Program-made: the position numbers and the translations under genes
The notes under the pieces: model-generated
Seen by the model: the letters and a program-made list of their open reading frames with translations, nothing else
Database searches by the model: none
What the model was told of the DNA's origin: nothing
Source: Acetobacterium woodii
GTDB lineage: Bacteria > Bacillota > Clostridia > Eubacteriales > Eubacteriaceae
DNA length: 64,000 nucleotides
Reading direction: 5' to 3'
NCBI GenBank assembly: GCA_016213825.1
Contig: JACQZP010000026.1
Coordinates: 496,001-560,000 of the forward strand
Shown: positions 9,553 through 17,070 of the stretch, piece after piece
How the letters are laid out: each line of letters begins with the position of its first letter
How positions within the stretch are numbered: position 1 is the stretch's first letter

Positions 9553-11316
9553 ATGATCACAAAAATTCTCACCATCCATTCAATTGACAAACTAACTGAA
9601 TGGATACGGCTAAGTGAAATTAATAACGATTCAGAAAGGTTTTTATCGGTATTTATACAGATATTTTCTTCTCAACGTGACCCAAAATGGATGATGGATA
9701 TTGAATCTATCCTCAGAACGGCAATACCACAGGGGGTGATTGTCGGAGCATCAACTATGGGTGAGATTGCCGAAGGACAGTTATTAATTAATGCAACGGT
9801 CATTTCATTTGCATTTTTTGAAAAAACGCTTATTCAGGGCATTTTAATATCTGGAGAAAATCAAACAGAAGCTCCTATGGGAAAACAGTTGGCTGAAAAA
9901 ATAGAAAATCAATGTCATAACATAGCAGGGGTTATGCTGCTGGCAACACCTTATACCATGGATGTTTCTGATTTCCTTAAGGGTTTTAATGCTGGACGAA
10001 GGCAGAACTACCCGGTTTTTGGCGGTGGTGCTGGTGATTATGAGGCGGTTCAGGAACCACTGATCATCTTAAATAACAATTATACTGCCAAGGGAGCATT
10101 GGCTATTGTTTTTATGGGGGATGACATTCACATTGATATTTATACATATTTAGGATGGCAGCCTTTAAGCAAGGAAATGACGATTACCGAAACCGATGGC
10201 CTTTGGGTCAAGACGATTGATGATCAACCGGCCTTTGATGTTTTTTATCGCTATCTGGATATTCAGAATGATGAAGATTTTTTTTACAATGTACTTGAAT
10301 TTCCGCTTTTACTAAAACGAAATGGCATTGAGTATGCCAAGACTCCGATGGAGGTTAATACCGATAATGAGATAAAATTTATTACAAACATTAATGAGGG
10401 GGAATCTGTTTGCATCGGCTATGGCAATCCAGCGGTGATGATTGAAAAAGCTAAAGACATTCAAAATCATATTCAGATTTTTAACCCAGAAGCAATTTTT
10501 CTATATTCATGCATTTGTCGGCGTTTTTTGCTTCAGAGTGAGGTCGATTTAGAAACGAAACCATTTGAAACCATTGCACCCACCGCGGGATTTTATACTT
10601 TTGGTGAAATTTGTTCTCAGGGTAAAGAGGTAGTAATGCTAAATGCCACCATGTTGGCAGTGAGCATGAAAGAGGGCGAAGGTAAGCGGCCAGTGATTGG
10701 ATTTGAGAATCGGATTGCTAAAACAGAATCCTTGGATCCCTTTACCAGTCAGCACACCCGGATTATTTCCCGGCTGGTCAATTTTATCAAGGTAGTCACA
10801 AAAGAACTGGAGGATGCCAATGCCGAAGCTAGGCGGTTAGCCGAACGGGATTACCTGACTCAGGCTTATAACCGGATGAAGGCCCATGAATTTATTGAAA
10901 ACGAAATAGAGCGATGTAATCGCTATGATCTGGAATTTTCAGCTATTATGCTCGATATGGACTTTTTTAAAAAAGTAAATGATACCTATGGTCATAATGC
11001 TGGGGATGAAATTCTCATTCATCTGGTAAAACTGCTAACTCTGGAGATCAGAAAGATTGACATGTTGAGTCGATGGGGTGGGGAAGAATTTCTTATTATT
11101 ATGCCATTAACGAATTTAGAAGGGGCAAGAATTACGGCAGAACGGATTCGCGCAATTATCGAACTGACCTTTTTTCCAAGGAACCTTAGCCAGACCTGTA
11201 GTTTTGGTGTTACCGCATATAAAAAGAATGAGTCAATTGAGATGTTTGTCGATCGCGTCGATAAGGCTCTCTATGAAGCAAAACGTATGGGTCGAAATTG
11301 CGTAGTAACAAAATAA
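9553..11316 (+). CDS. FIST sensory domain-GGDEF diguanylate cyclase
   Basis: This is a predicted soluble sensor enzyme of 587 aa. Residues about 30-370 form FIST_N and FIST_C domains (GVIVGASTMGEIAEG, YPVFGGGAGD, FLYSCICRR), a sensory module thought to bind small ligands such as amino acids. A short helical linker leads to a GGDEF domain (about 425-587) with an intact active-site motif GGEEF at 509-513. It also has an intact inhibitory-site motif RxxD at 500-503, so the enzyme should make c-di-GMP and be product-inhibited. An AAGGGAAG ribosome site precedes the ATG. A bidirectional terminator separates it from the convergent GGDEF gene. Confidence 0.9.
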   Translation: MITKILTIHSIDKLTEWIRLSEINNDSERFLSVFIQIFSSQRDPKWMMDIESILRTAIPQGVIVGASTMGEIAEGQLLINATVISFAFFEKTLIQGILISGENQTEAPMGKQLAEKIENQCHNIAGVMLLATPYTMDVSDFLKGFNAGRRQNYPVFGGGAGDYEAVQEPLIILNNNYTAKGALAIVFMGDDIHIDIYTYLGWQPLSKEMTITETDGLWVKTIDDQPAFDVFYRYLDIQNDEDFFYNVLEFPLLLKRNGIEYAKTPMEVNTDNEIKFITNINEGESVCIGYGNPAVMIEKAKDIQNHIQIFNPEAIFLYSCICRRFLLQSEVDLETKPFETIAPTAGFYTFGEICSQGKEVVMLNATMLAVSMKEGEGKRPVIGFENRIAKTESLDPFTSQHTRIISRLVNFIKVVTKELEDANAEARRLAERDYLTQAYNRMKAHEFIENEIERCNRYDLEFSAIMLDMDFFKKVNDTYGHNAGDEILIHLVKLLTLEIRKIDMLSRWGGEEFLIIMPLTNLEGARITAERIRAIIELTFFPRNLSQTCSFGVTAYKKNESIEMFVDRVDKALYEAKRMGRNCVVTK

Positions 11317-11340
11317 AAGCCAGACCTAAACCTGGCTTTT
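11315..11340. terminator. Bidirectional terminator between two convergent GGDEF genes
   Basis: A 9-bp stem AAAAGCCAG / CTGGCTTTT with an 8-nt loop supplies a T run on the plus strand and, through its A-rich left arm, on the minus strand. It overlaps the stop of the FIST-GGDEF gene and lies just after the stop of the convergent gene. Confidence 0.85.
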
Positions 11341-11348
11341 GTCAGCTG

Positions 11349-11903
11349 TTATTTTTCCCAGTTAATGAATTGATTGCGACCCATCTCGATGGCATAAGAT
11401 AAAGCCTGTTCCACTTTGGCAATCAGTTCATCACAGGAAGTATCATCTGTGAGAATGGTTGATACACTACCAATTGATACCGTGACAATCTTTGCCACCG
11501 GGGAATCAACATGGGGAATATTTAATTCCATAATTGCTTTTCTTAGTCTTTCTCCCATTTTTTCAGCACCGATGAAATCGGTATCGGTCAACAGACAGAT
11601 AAACTGGGAGTCTCCCCATCGGGTAACCAGATCGCCAGCTCGTTTAAAAGAACTTTCTAAAGAAAAAGCAACTTGCTGCAGACAATTTGCTCCGGCCTGG
11701 TGACCATAAGTGTCGAGGTAGTTTTTAAAATAGTCGATTTCGACCAATAAAAGAGATACATAACTGATCGTGTTTTTGGCTTTTATAATTTCCTCAGCCA
11801 GCATGGTGTCAAATTTTTTCCGCTTGGCAGTCTGGTTTGTTGGGTCAAAGAATCCAAGCAGGTCGATGTCGAATTCGTTATTGGTAGTATCGAAATTACT
11901 CAT
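11349..11903 (-). CDS. Stand-alone degenerate GGDEF domain protein
   Basis: This is a single GGDEF fold of 184 aa with a short N-terminal tail. The catalytic motif is degenerate: GDSQF (residues 97-101) replaces GG(D/E)EF, so diguanylate cyclase activity is unlikely. The inhibitory-site motif RAGD (88-91), five residues upstream, is intact, so the protein could still bind c-di-GMP. The start is placed at ATG 11903 because AAAGGA lies 8 nt upstream; a TTG at 11921 is in frame but poorly placed. Sequence around the motif (KRAGDLV-RW) matches the GGDEF domain of the hybrid protein at 13840-15978, suggesting recent duplication and decay. A receptor or regulatory role is inferred. Confidence 0.85.
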   Translation of the reverse strand: MSNFDTTNNEFDIDLLGFFDPTNQTAKRKKFDTMLAEEIIKAKNTISYVSLLLVEIDYFKNYLDTYGHQAGANCLQQVAFSLESSFKRAGDLVTRWGDSQFICLLTDTDFIGAEKMGERLRKAIMELNIPHVDSPVAKIVTVSIGSVSTILTDDTSCDELIAKVEQALSYAIEMGRNQFINWEK

Positions 11904-12246
11904 ATACTTTTTCCTTTCCAATTCTGGGGCAGACGCTCATTATTGCCATTATTTTATACTTCTATGAGGGCGTCTGTAAAGCTTTTTTAATTAAAAGAAA
12001 ATCCGAATTAAAGGGTAGTCGATTCGTTTTCAGTCAAATGACGTTTAAAAAGAATAAAACTGGGTAAAAACTGTGAAGATAAGGATAAATTTAGCAATGA
12101 GATGTGTTTATTCAGCTTTAGGTTATAACTGAAGCTGAAAATAGAATTTGAAATTAATTGCTCAGATATTGAATCATCAAAAAATGAAGTATAATTTATG
12201 GTAGCTACATAATTATCTAGCAATTTTTGAGATTGAGAGGAAAAAA
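11904..12246. other. Divergent intergenic region with an inverted repeat
   Basis: This is about 340 bp with no supported gene. An imperfect inverted repeat (CAGACGCTCAT at 11930-11940 and ATGAGGGCGTCTG at 11964-11976) lies in the leader of the minus-strand GGDEF gene and could be an operator. A TATAAT element near 12190 may serve the plus-strand ferredoxin gene, but its -35 is weak. Confidence 0.5.
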
Positions 12247-13131
12247 ATGGAGTTTAAGAGTGCGAATCTTGTTTATTTTACCGGCACCGGTGGAACTGCT
12301 CGGGTTGCCGATGCCTTTGAACGCTCTTTTTCCAATAGAGCAGTCTCTGTTTATAAAACAGAGCTAACACGTCTGGTTGAACCGGTTGTCTTGGGCGATG
12401 TACTGGTCTTGCTTTTTCCAGTTTATGCATTTAATGCACCTAAGTCCATTGATGAATGGTTGGAAAAAATCCAACCGACAGATGGGCGACCCGCCATAGT
12501 GGTATCCGTTTCTGGTGGTGGCGATATTTCTCCAAACACGGCTTGCCGGGTGGCATCCATACACGGTCTTGAAAAAAAGGGTTATGATGTAATCTATGAA
12601 AAAATGTTGGTGATGCCATCTAATTTTATGATTGGTTTTGACGAGAGTCTTAGTGCGATGGTTCTCCATGCAACACCGGCGGTAGTCGATCGGGTGGTTT
12701 TGAATATTATGGCAGGGGAACGACGCCGGACAACTCCCTATGGCATTGACCGGATTGCTTCAAAGCTGGGCTATTTTGAAAAATTTGGCGGAAAGTATTT
12801 TGGTCGATATCTCAAAATTACAGATGATTGTGCGGATTGCGGTTGGTGCGCAAAACTCTGTCCCCGGGATAATATAAAAATAATTAATGGTAAATATTCA
12901 TTTGGCGAAGATTGTGTGATTTGTCTGAGATGTGTTTATGGTTGTCCTCAAAATGCTATTGAACCGGGATTTGGAAAATTTATGGTATTGCGCGATGGCT
13001 TCAATCTAACAAAAATAGAAAATCGCATGGATCATCTAACAGTTTACCCCAGGATCAGTCAGGCAACCAATCACCCCTCACTCCGAGGTGTTCGGGAGTA
13101 TCTCATTGAAAGCGATTGTTTTGAATTATAG
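12247..13131 (+). CDS. EFR1-family flavodoxin/ferredoxin fusion protein
   Basis: This is a predicted electron-transfer protein of 294 aa. The N-terminal half is flavodoxin-like (YFTGTGGTARVA phosphate-binding loop near residues 10-21). The C-terminal part has two [4Fe-4S] motifs, CADCGWCAKLCP and CVICLRCVYGCP, as in bacterial ferredoxins. This fusion (EFR1 type) is common in anaerobic Firmicutes and is expected to be cytoplasmic; its partners are unknown. GAGAGG precedes the start. The methyltransferase gene follows after about 50 nt on the same strand, so the pair may form an operon. Confidence 0.9.
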   Translation: MEFKSANLVYFTGTGGTARVADAFERSFSNRAVSVYKTELTRLVEPVVLGDVLVLLFPVYAFNAPKSIDEWLEKIQPTDGRPAIVVSVSGGGDISPNTACRVASIHGLEKKGYDVIYEKMLVMPSNFMIGFDESLSAMVLHATPAVVDRVVLNIMAGERRRTTPYGIDRIASKLGYFEKFGGKYFGRYLKITDDCADCGWCAKLCPRDNIKIINGKYSFGEDCVICLRCVYGCPQNAIEPGFGKFMVLRDGFNLTKIENRMDHLTVYPRISQATNHPSLRGVREYLIESDCFEL

Positions 13132-13179
13132 TTTACGGCATAATAATCAATTTAAACTATGAAAGGAGGCGGGAAAAAG

Positions 13180-13767
13180 ATGGATGTAAAGGCTTTAGTT
13201 GAATTCTATAATCATCTGGATCGTTCCTATTTTATTGATACAGATATGAAGGCTTTTGCGGATCTGGACAAACCATTATCCATCGGTTATGAACAAACCA
13301 TTTCCCAGCCAAGTTTGGTATTGGAAATGACCAGACTGCTAGCGCCAGAAATGGATAGTAGAGTGTTAGAGATTGGTACCGGTTCAGGTTATCAGACTGC
13401 TTTGCTGGCTAGATTTTCTAAATCTGTTTATACCGTTGAGCGGATCAGCGCACTTTCTGAAACTGCTCAAAAAAGACTGAATGATATGGGCTATACTAAC
13501 ATTTTTTATAAAATCGGTGATGGTAGCGATGGCTGGGCTGAACACGCCCCATATGACCGGGTAATGGTAACCGCTGCTGCTGGTAGAATTCCCGATGAAC
13601 TGATGGAACAACTGGCGATGGGGGGACGGATGATTATTCCCATTGGACCTCCAGAATTACAGGAATTAAAACTGGTTTTTAAGGATGAAAAAGGGATGCT
13701 TCATGAACAAACTATTGAATTGGTCCGTTTTGTGGAAATGAAAGGGAAATACGGCTGGCCAGAATAG
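13180..13767 (+). CDS. Protein-L-isoaspartate O-methyltransferase family protein
   Basis: This is a SAM-dependent methyltransferase of the Pcm family (195 aa). It has the SAM-binding motif VLEIGTGSGYQTALLA and the family segment HAPYDRVMVTAAAGRIPDEL. A YEQTISQPS segment corresponds to the GQTISAP(Y/S) motif of Pcm enzymes. Pcm repairs isoaspartyl residues in damaged proteins. The frame is open from 13159, but a strong AAAGGAGG site lies inside that extension, so ATG 13180 is chosen. The variant Q-T-I-S-Q-P sequence departs slightly from typical Pcm, so the precise substrate is less certain than the fold. Confidence 0.85.
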   Translation: MDVKALVEFYNHLDRSYFIDTDMKAFADLDKPLSIGYEQTISQPSLVLEMTRLLAPEMDSRVLEIGTGSGYQTALLARFSKSVYTVERISALSETAQKRLNDMGYTNIFYKIGDGSDGWAEHAPYDRVMVTAAAGRIPDELMEQLAMGGRMIIPIGPPELQELKLVFKDEKGMLHEQTIELVRFVEMKGKYGWPE

Positions 13768-13797
13768 AAATGCCGAAAATGAATGTAAAACTAAGAT

Positions 13798-13832
13798 AAA
13801 CCCATATTCGGACTGGAATATGGGTTTTTTAT
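13798..13832. terminator. Terminator between pcm-like gene and the convergent hybrid regulator
   Basis: A 12-bp stem AAACCCATATTC / GAATATGGGTTT with a 6-nt loop is followed by six T residues on the plus strand. The A-rich left flank makes it usable for the convergent gene too. Confidence 0.9.
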
Positions 13833-13839
13833 TGGCTAT

Positions 13840-15978
13840 TTATTTTTTGTAAACACTAACCTGATTTCGTCCAGATTGTTTTGATTTTGTCAAGGCGGAC
13901 TGAGCGTGATCGAGAAGGGTGTTAAAAGAATCATCTTCGCCTGAATTTTCATAAGATGTGGTTCCGGTTGCGACGCCCAGTGATATGGTGATAACTTTTT
14001 CTCCAGGAGATGACTGGTGAGGAATTCTCAGATTTAGTATTGCTTTTCTGATCTTCTCGGCGACATGACTGGCTCCCTTTAAGTTAGTGTCGGGGAGCAG
14101 ACAAGTAAACTCCTCACCTTCCCAACGGGCAACCAGATCACCGGCCCGTTTTAATGTTTTTTTAAAGACATTGGCAACTTCCCGAAGACAATCGTCTCCT
14201 TCAAAATGTCCATAGGTATTGTTATAAGATTTAAAATAGTCGATATCAATTCGGATCACCGACAAAGGGGTGTTATTGCGCTTAGCTTTGCGAATTTCGA
14301 TAACCAACATTTCTTCGAATCGGCGACGGTTGGCGATTTGAGTTAAGGCGTCGGTATCAGCCGTAATGCTGAGGATTTCCCGATAGTATTTAAGAGCCAG
14401 CTGATTTTTTATTTTTTCTGCTACGCTGGGGAGATCAAAGGGTTTAGAAATAAAATCCATAGCACCGGATGGTAAACCATAGACTTCATTTTCCGTGTCG
14501 CTCAGAGTGGTCAGAAAAATAATCGGAATGGCCATCGTCCTTTCTTCCAATTGGATTTGTTTACAGACCTCATAGCCGCTCATATCCGGCATACTCAGAT
14601 CCAACAGAATCAGATCTGGAGCTGGAACCTGTTGAACAATAGCTAAGGCTTCTTCTCCGCTGTTAGCAACAAGAATTTCATAATTTTCGATCAAAGTCTG
14701 GGTGAGTAATTGGGTGTTAGCAAGGGAATCGTCAACCACTAAGATCCGCTGTCTTTTTTCGGGACTAATCTTGTCATGCGATTTAGCCTGATCATTCCCG
14801 ATTTGCTCAATTGCCAGCAGTTCTTCTTCTTTGAACCGAATGTTTTTATTATACATCGGCAATACCCGCCTAGATGGATTGCTGTCGCTTTTGGTAGTGT
14901 GAATATCATCTCGGAGCAATAGAATGTGGAATGAAAATTCATAGCCCTCCTCATTGTCTCGGGTGGCAGATAGCTTGCCATTCATGGTTTCAACCAATGT
15001 TTTGACCAACTCCAAAACAAAACTCAGGTTATTCTCAGTAGCCCCGCCATTGGAATCGTTGCTGAAAAAAGGATCGGTGACACTTTTTAAGGATGGAATT
15101 CCAGCAGTTTTCACATTAAAATAAATCTTAAAAACGGCTTTGCTGGTATTTTCAGGAGTAACTTCGATACTGATTTTGCCCTGTTCCAGACATTTAATGG
15201 CGTTAAGAATTAAATAGGAAATAATCTGTTTGAGTCGCTGTGCATCCCCCAGGACATTGGGTGGGATTTTTGGATCAATCGCCAAATCGATGGTGATGTT
15301 ATGCCGTTTAGCGCTGGCGATAAGGGGGATAATCGCATCTTCAACGGTGTTATGAAAATTAAAAGAAGTCACATCATGGCTGGTCTGATTTCTTTTGTCA
15401 ATCACCAGAATGCCATTAATCAGATTTTCCAGAAATTTTGAGGAAAGCCGGATATTTTCCAGACAGATAGTCTGATCCGAGATGGACCGGGCTTTACTAA
15501 TTAACTGCAAAAATAGTGACAAATTTTCCAGGGGTTCATGAATTTCGGTGGTTAAAAGGGAAAGCAGTTGGTTTCTAGAGAATTCGGCGGATTCGGCATC
15601 TTTTTTTGCATAATAGAGTTCGGTCAGATCTTTGGCACAGCTGTAAATTAGCCCATCCACCCATTGAAACTGCCAGGTTACAAATCGATAGGAACCGTCA
15701 GTTGAAAGCAACCGACTGGCCAGTGACAGATTTTTTTTTTCCGTAGAGAGTTTTTTAAAGGCCAGAATCAGGTTTGCCACATCGTTGGGGTGGACGAGGT
15801 CAATAAGGTTTTTATCAATAAGTTCGGGAGTCAGATAGCCCAGTTTGGTTTCCCAAACCTGATTTGATTTCATAATTTTTCCCCGTACATCAGTGATACA
15901 AAGAAATTCTGTGCTCACAGAAAAAATACCGTTAAAATGCTGCTCACTATTTTCATTGAGGAAAAAGAAGTCGTTCAT
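13840..15978 (-). CDS. PAS / histidine-kinase-like / receiver / GGDEF hybrid protein
   Basis: This is a soluble multidomain signalling protein of about 712 aa. Domain order is PAS (about 15-125), HisKA-like helices with TTEIHEPLENL, a HATPase-like domain (about 210-360), a receiver and a C-terminal GGDEF domain. The receiver has acidic pair DD, phospho-acceptor region LLDLSMPD and Lys in SKPFD. The ATPase part lacks the usual DTGIGI and GTGLGL boxes (it reads KTAGIP and GATENNLSF), so kinase activity is doubtful. The GGDEF signature is EGEEF with intact RAGD inhibitory site; some variant first-position GGDEF enzymes are active. The start is ATG 15978, set by AAAGGGGT. Its leader carries a short repeat shared with the purH leader. 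Confidence 0.88.
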   Translation of the reverse strand: MNDFFFLNENSEQHFNGIFSVSTEFLCITDVRGKIMKSNQVWETKLGYLTPELIDKNLIDLVHPNDVANLILAFKKLSTEKKNLSLASRLLSTDGSYRFVTWQFQWVDGLIYSCAKDLTELYYAKKDAESAEFSRNQLLSLLTTEIHEPLENLSLFLQLISKARSISDQTICLENIRLSSKFLENLINGILVIDKRNQTSHDVTSFNFHNTVEDAIIPLIASAKRHNITIDLAIDPKIPPNVLGDAQRLKQIISYLILNAIKCLEQGKISIEVTPENTSKAVFKIYFNVKTAGIPSLKSVTDPFFSNDSNGGATENNLSFVLELVKTLVETMNGKLSATRDNEEGYEFSFHILLLRDDIHTTKSDSNPSRRVLPMYNKNIRFKEEELLAIEQIGNDQAKSHDKISPEKRQRILVVDDSLANTQLLTQTLIENYEILVANSGEEALAIVQQVPAPDLILLDLSMPDMSGYEVCKQIQLEERTMAIPIIFLTTLSDTENEVYGLPSGAMDFISKPFDLPSVAEKIKNQLALKYYREILSITADTDALTQIANRRRFEEMLVIEIRKAKRNNTPLSVIRIDIDYFKSYNNTYGHFEGDDCLREVANVFKKTLKRAGDLVARWEGEEFTCLLPDTNLKGASHVAEKIRKAILNLRIPHQSSPGEKVITISLGVATGTTSYENSGEDDSFNTLLDHAQSALTKSKQSGRNQVSVYKK

Positions 15979-16010
15979 GGGTATACCCCTTTCTGTATTA
16001 TAGTTAGGCA

Positions 16011-16049
16011 GTTGTGAAACTGAACACAAAGCTCATGGTACTTTCGCAC
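16011..16049. repeat. Copy A of a dispersed short element (GAAACTG...ACAAAGCTCA...CTTTC)
   Basis: About 35 nt here closely match the right arm of the palindrome before purH: GAAACTG, then ACAAAGCTCA, then GG-ACTTTC-CA. Flanking TGTGAAA and TTTCGCA can pair, giving a hairpin. On the minus strand it sits just after a TATAAT element and before the start of the hybrid regulator gene, so it probably lies in that gene's 5' untranslated leader. Confidence 0.6.
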
Positions 16050-16082
16050 TTACCTATATTATAGCCTGAAAGATGGAAAATA

Positions 16083-16781
16083 TCAGGATCCATTAGACCA
16101 GGTATTTTTGATCTTCACATTTCGTTCTTTAAATATCGGGATAACGGTATCAGTAATTCCGATTTTGTCCTTGAATTTTCGAATGATGCTGAAATCATCT
16201 CGAAAATGCATCGGAATCAAGACTTTGGGATGAAAGGTCTCAATAAAGTACTCACCGGCTTTGTAGAAAGAGTCCCCCAGACGGGGATCTACCGGAATAA
16301 AGGCGAACTCCATCGGAAGATCATGCATTTTCGCCAGTTCACCCTTATAGTCTTTTTCTTCCTGTGCCGGATCGATATTTGGTTTTTCATTGGTGTCCCA
16401 GTCCCACCAATTCAAATCACCGGCATGGAAAATTCGGTGTGAGTTGGTAGCAATGTAAAAGGAAACACCTTGATCGGTGGATCCAAAGGTTTTAATGTCC
16501 ATGCCTCCGAGAGACATGTGCTGATAGGGTCCCATGGTGTGTGTTTTGTGGGTGGAAGCCTTGGGAATATCGCTGCTTAAGATATAAGTGGGCTGGTAGA
16601 TCCGTTCGGTTGAGAAAATGTCTGCCGTGTAATGATCGCCATGACCATGAGATACAAAAAAATAATGGGGCAGTCCTTTTCGCAGCAGACTTGTTGGTAT
16701 ATGTGTAAAGCAGTCAAAAATCAGAGTTTTATCTTCCAGCTGAATTAAAAAGCCGCTATGGTGTAAATGGAAAATTTTCAT
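16083..16781 (-). CDS. MBL-fold metal-dependent hydrolase
   Basis: This is a metallo-beta-lactamase-fold protein of 232 aa with the metal-binding motif HGHGDH (about residues 45-50), an HAGDLNWWDW segment carrying the bridging Asp, and a late PMHFRDD. It belongs to the broad group that includes UlaG-like lactonases and other hydrolases. There is no signal peptide. It is transcribed alone, divergent from purL, so its context does not reveal a substrate. Confidence 0.85.
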   Translation of the reverse strand: MKIFHLHHSGFLIQLEDKTLIFDCFTHIPTSLLRKGLPHYFFVSHGHGDHYTADIFSTERIYQPTYILSSDIPKASTHKTHTMGPYQHMSLGGMDIKTFGSTDQGVSFYIATNSHRIFHAGDLNWWDWDTNEKPNIDPAQEEKDYKGELAKMHDLPMEFAFIPVDPRLGDSFYKAGEYFIETFHPKVLIPMHFRDDFSIIRKFKDKIGITDTVIPIFKERNVKIKNTWSNGS

Positions 16782-16992
16782 TTTATACCTCTCGTAGATG
16801 TTTATTTTCGATGAATTGATGATTGAAACTATAATACCCAGATCACATCGAATTATAACTTTAATTATATCACATTAATGAATACTTAAACATAGCAGGT
16901 AAGCGAAACAAAGTGATTTGTTGCCAAGAAGATCCAAAGCTTAAAAATAAATGCGCAAACCTAAGAAAATATCCGGAAAATAAAAAAATAAT

Positions 16993-17028
16993 CCGAACGT
17001 TTTAAATTCTATTGAAATTATTGTTCGG
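16993..17028. promoter_or_regulatory. Inverted CCGAAC boxes, PurBox-like operator
   Basis: CCGAAC (16993-16998) and GTTCGG (17023-17028) form an inverted pair 24 nt apart. Read on the minus strand, the second box fits ATTTCCGAACAAT, close to the PurR PurBox consensus of Bacillus and Lactococcus. The pair overlaps the purL promoter, as expected for a purine operator. The regulator itself is not in this window. Confidence 0.6.
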
Positions 17029-17040
17029 AAATAGTAAAAT
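17012..17040 (+). promoter_or_regulatory. Sigma-A promoter of the pur cluster
   Basis: TTGAAA (17012-17017) and TAAAAT (17035-17040) are separated by exactly 17 bp, about 30 nt before the purL start codon. The spacer contains the right-hand CCGAAC-type box. Confidence 0.75.
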
Positions 17041-17070
17041 AAGTGTATCATTAAAAAAGGTGGAAAAATT

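Noticed and set aside
12008-12223. Open frame of 71 codons on the minus strand before the EFR1 gene
   Set aside because: It has no ribosome binding site, and its Ser/Leu/Phe-rich composition is like translated AT-rich spacer. It overlaps the probable promoter region of the EFR1 gene.
16782-17070. Purine or guanine riboswitch before purL
   Set aside because: The conserved riboswitch core and its pairing loops are not visible. The region instead shows a promoter with inverted CCGAAC boxes.
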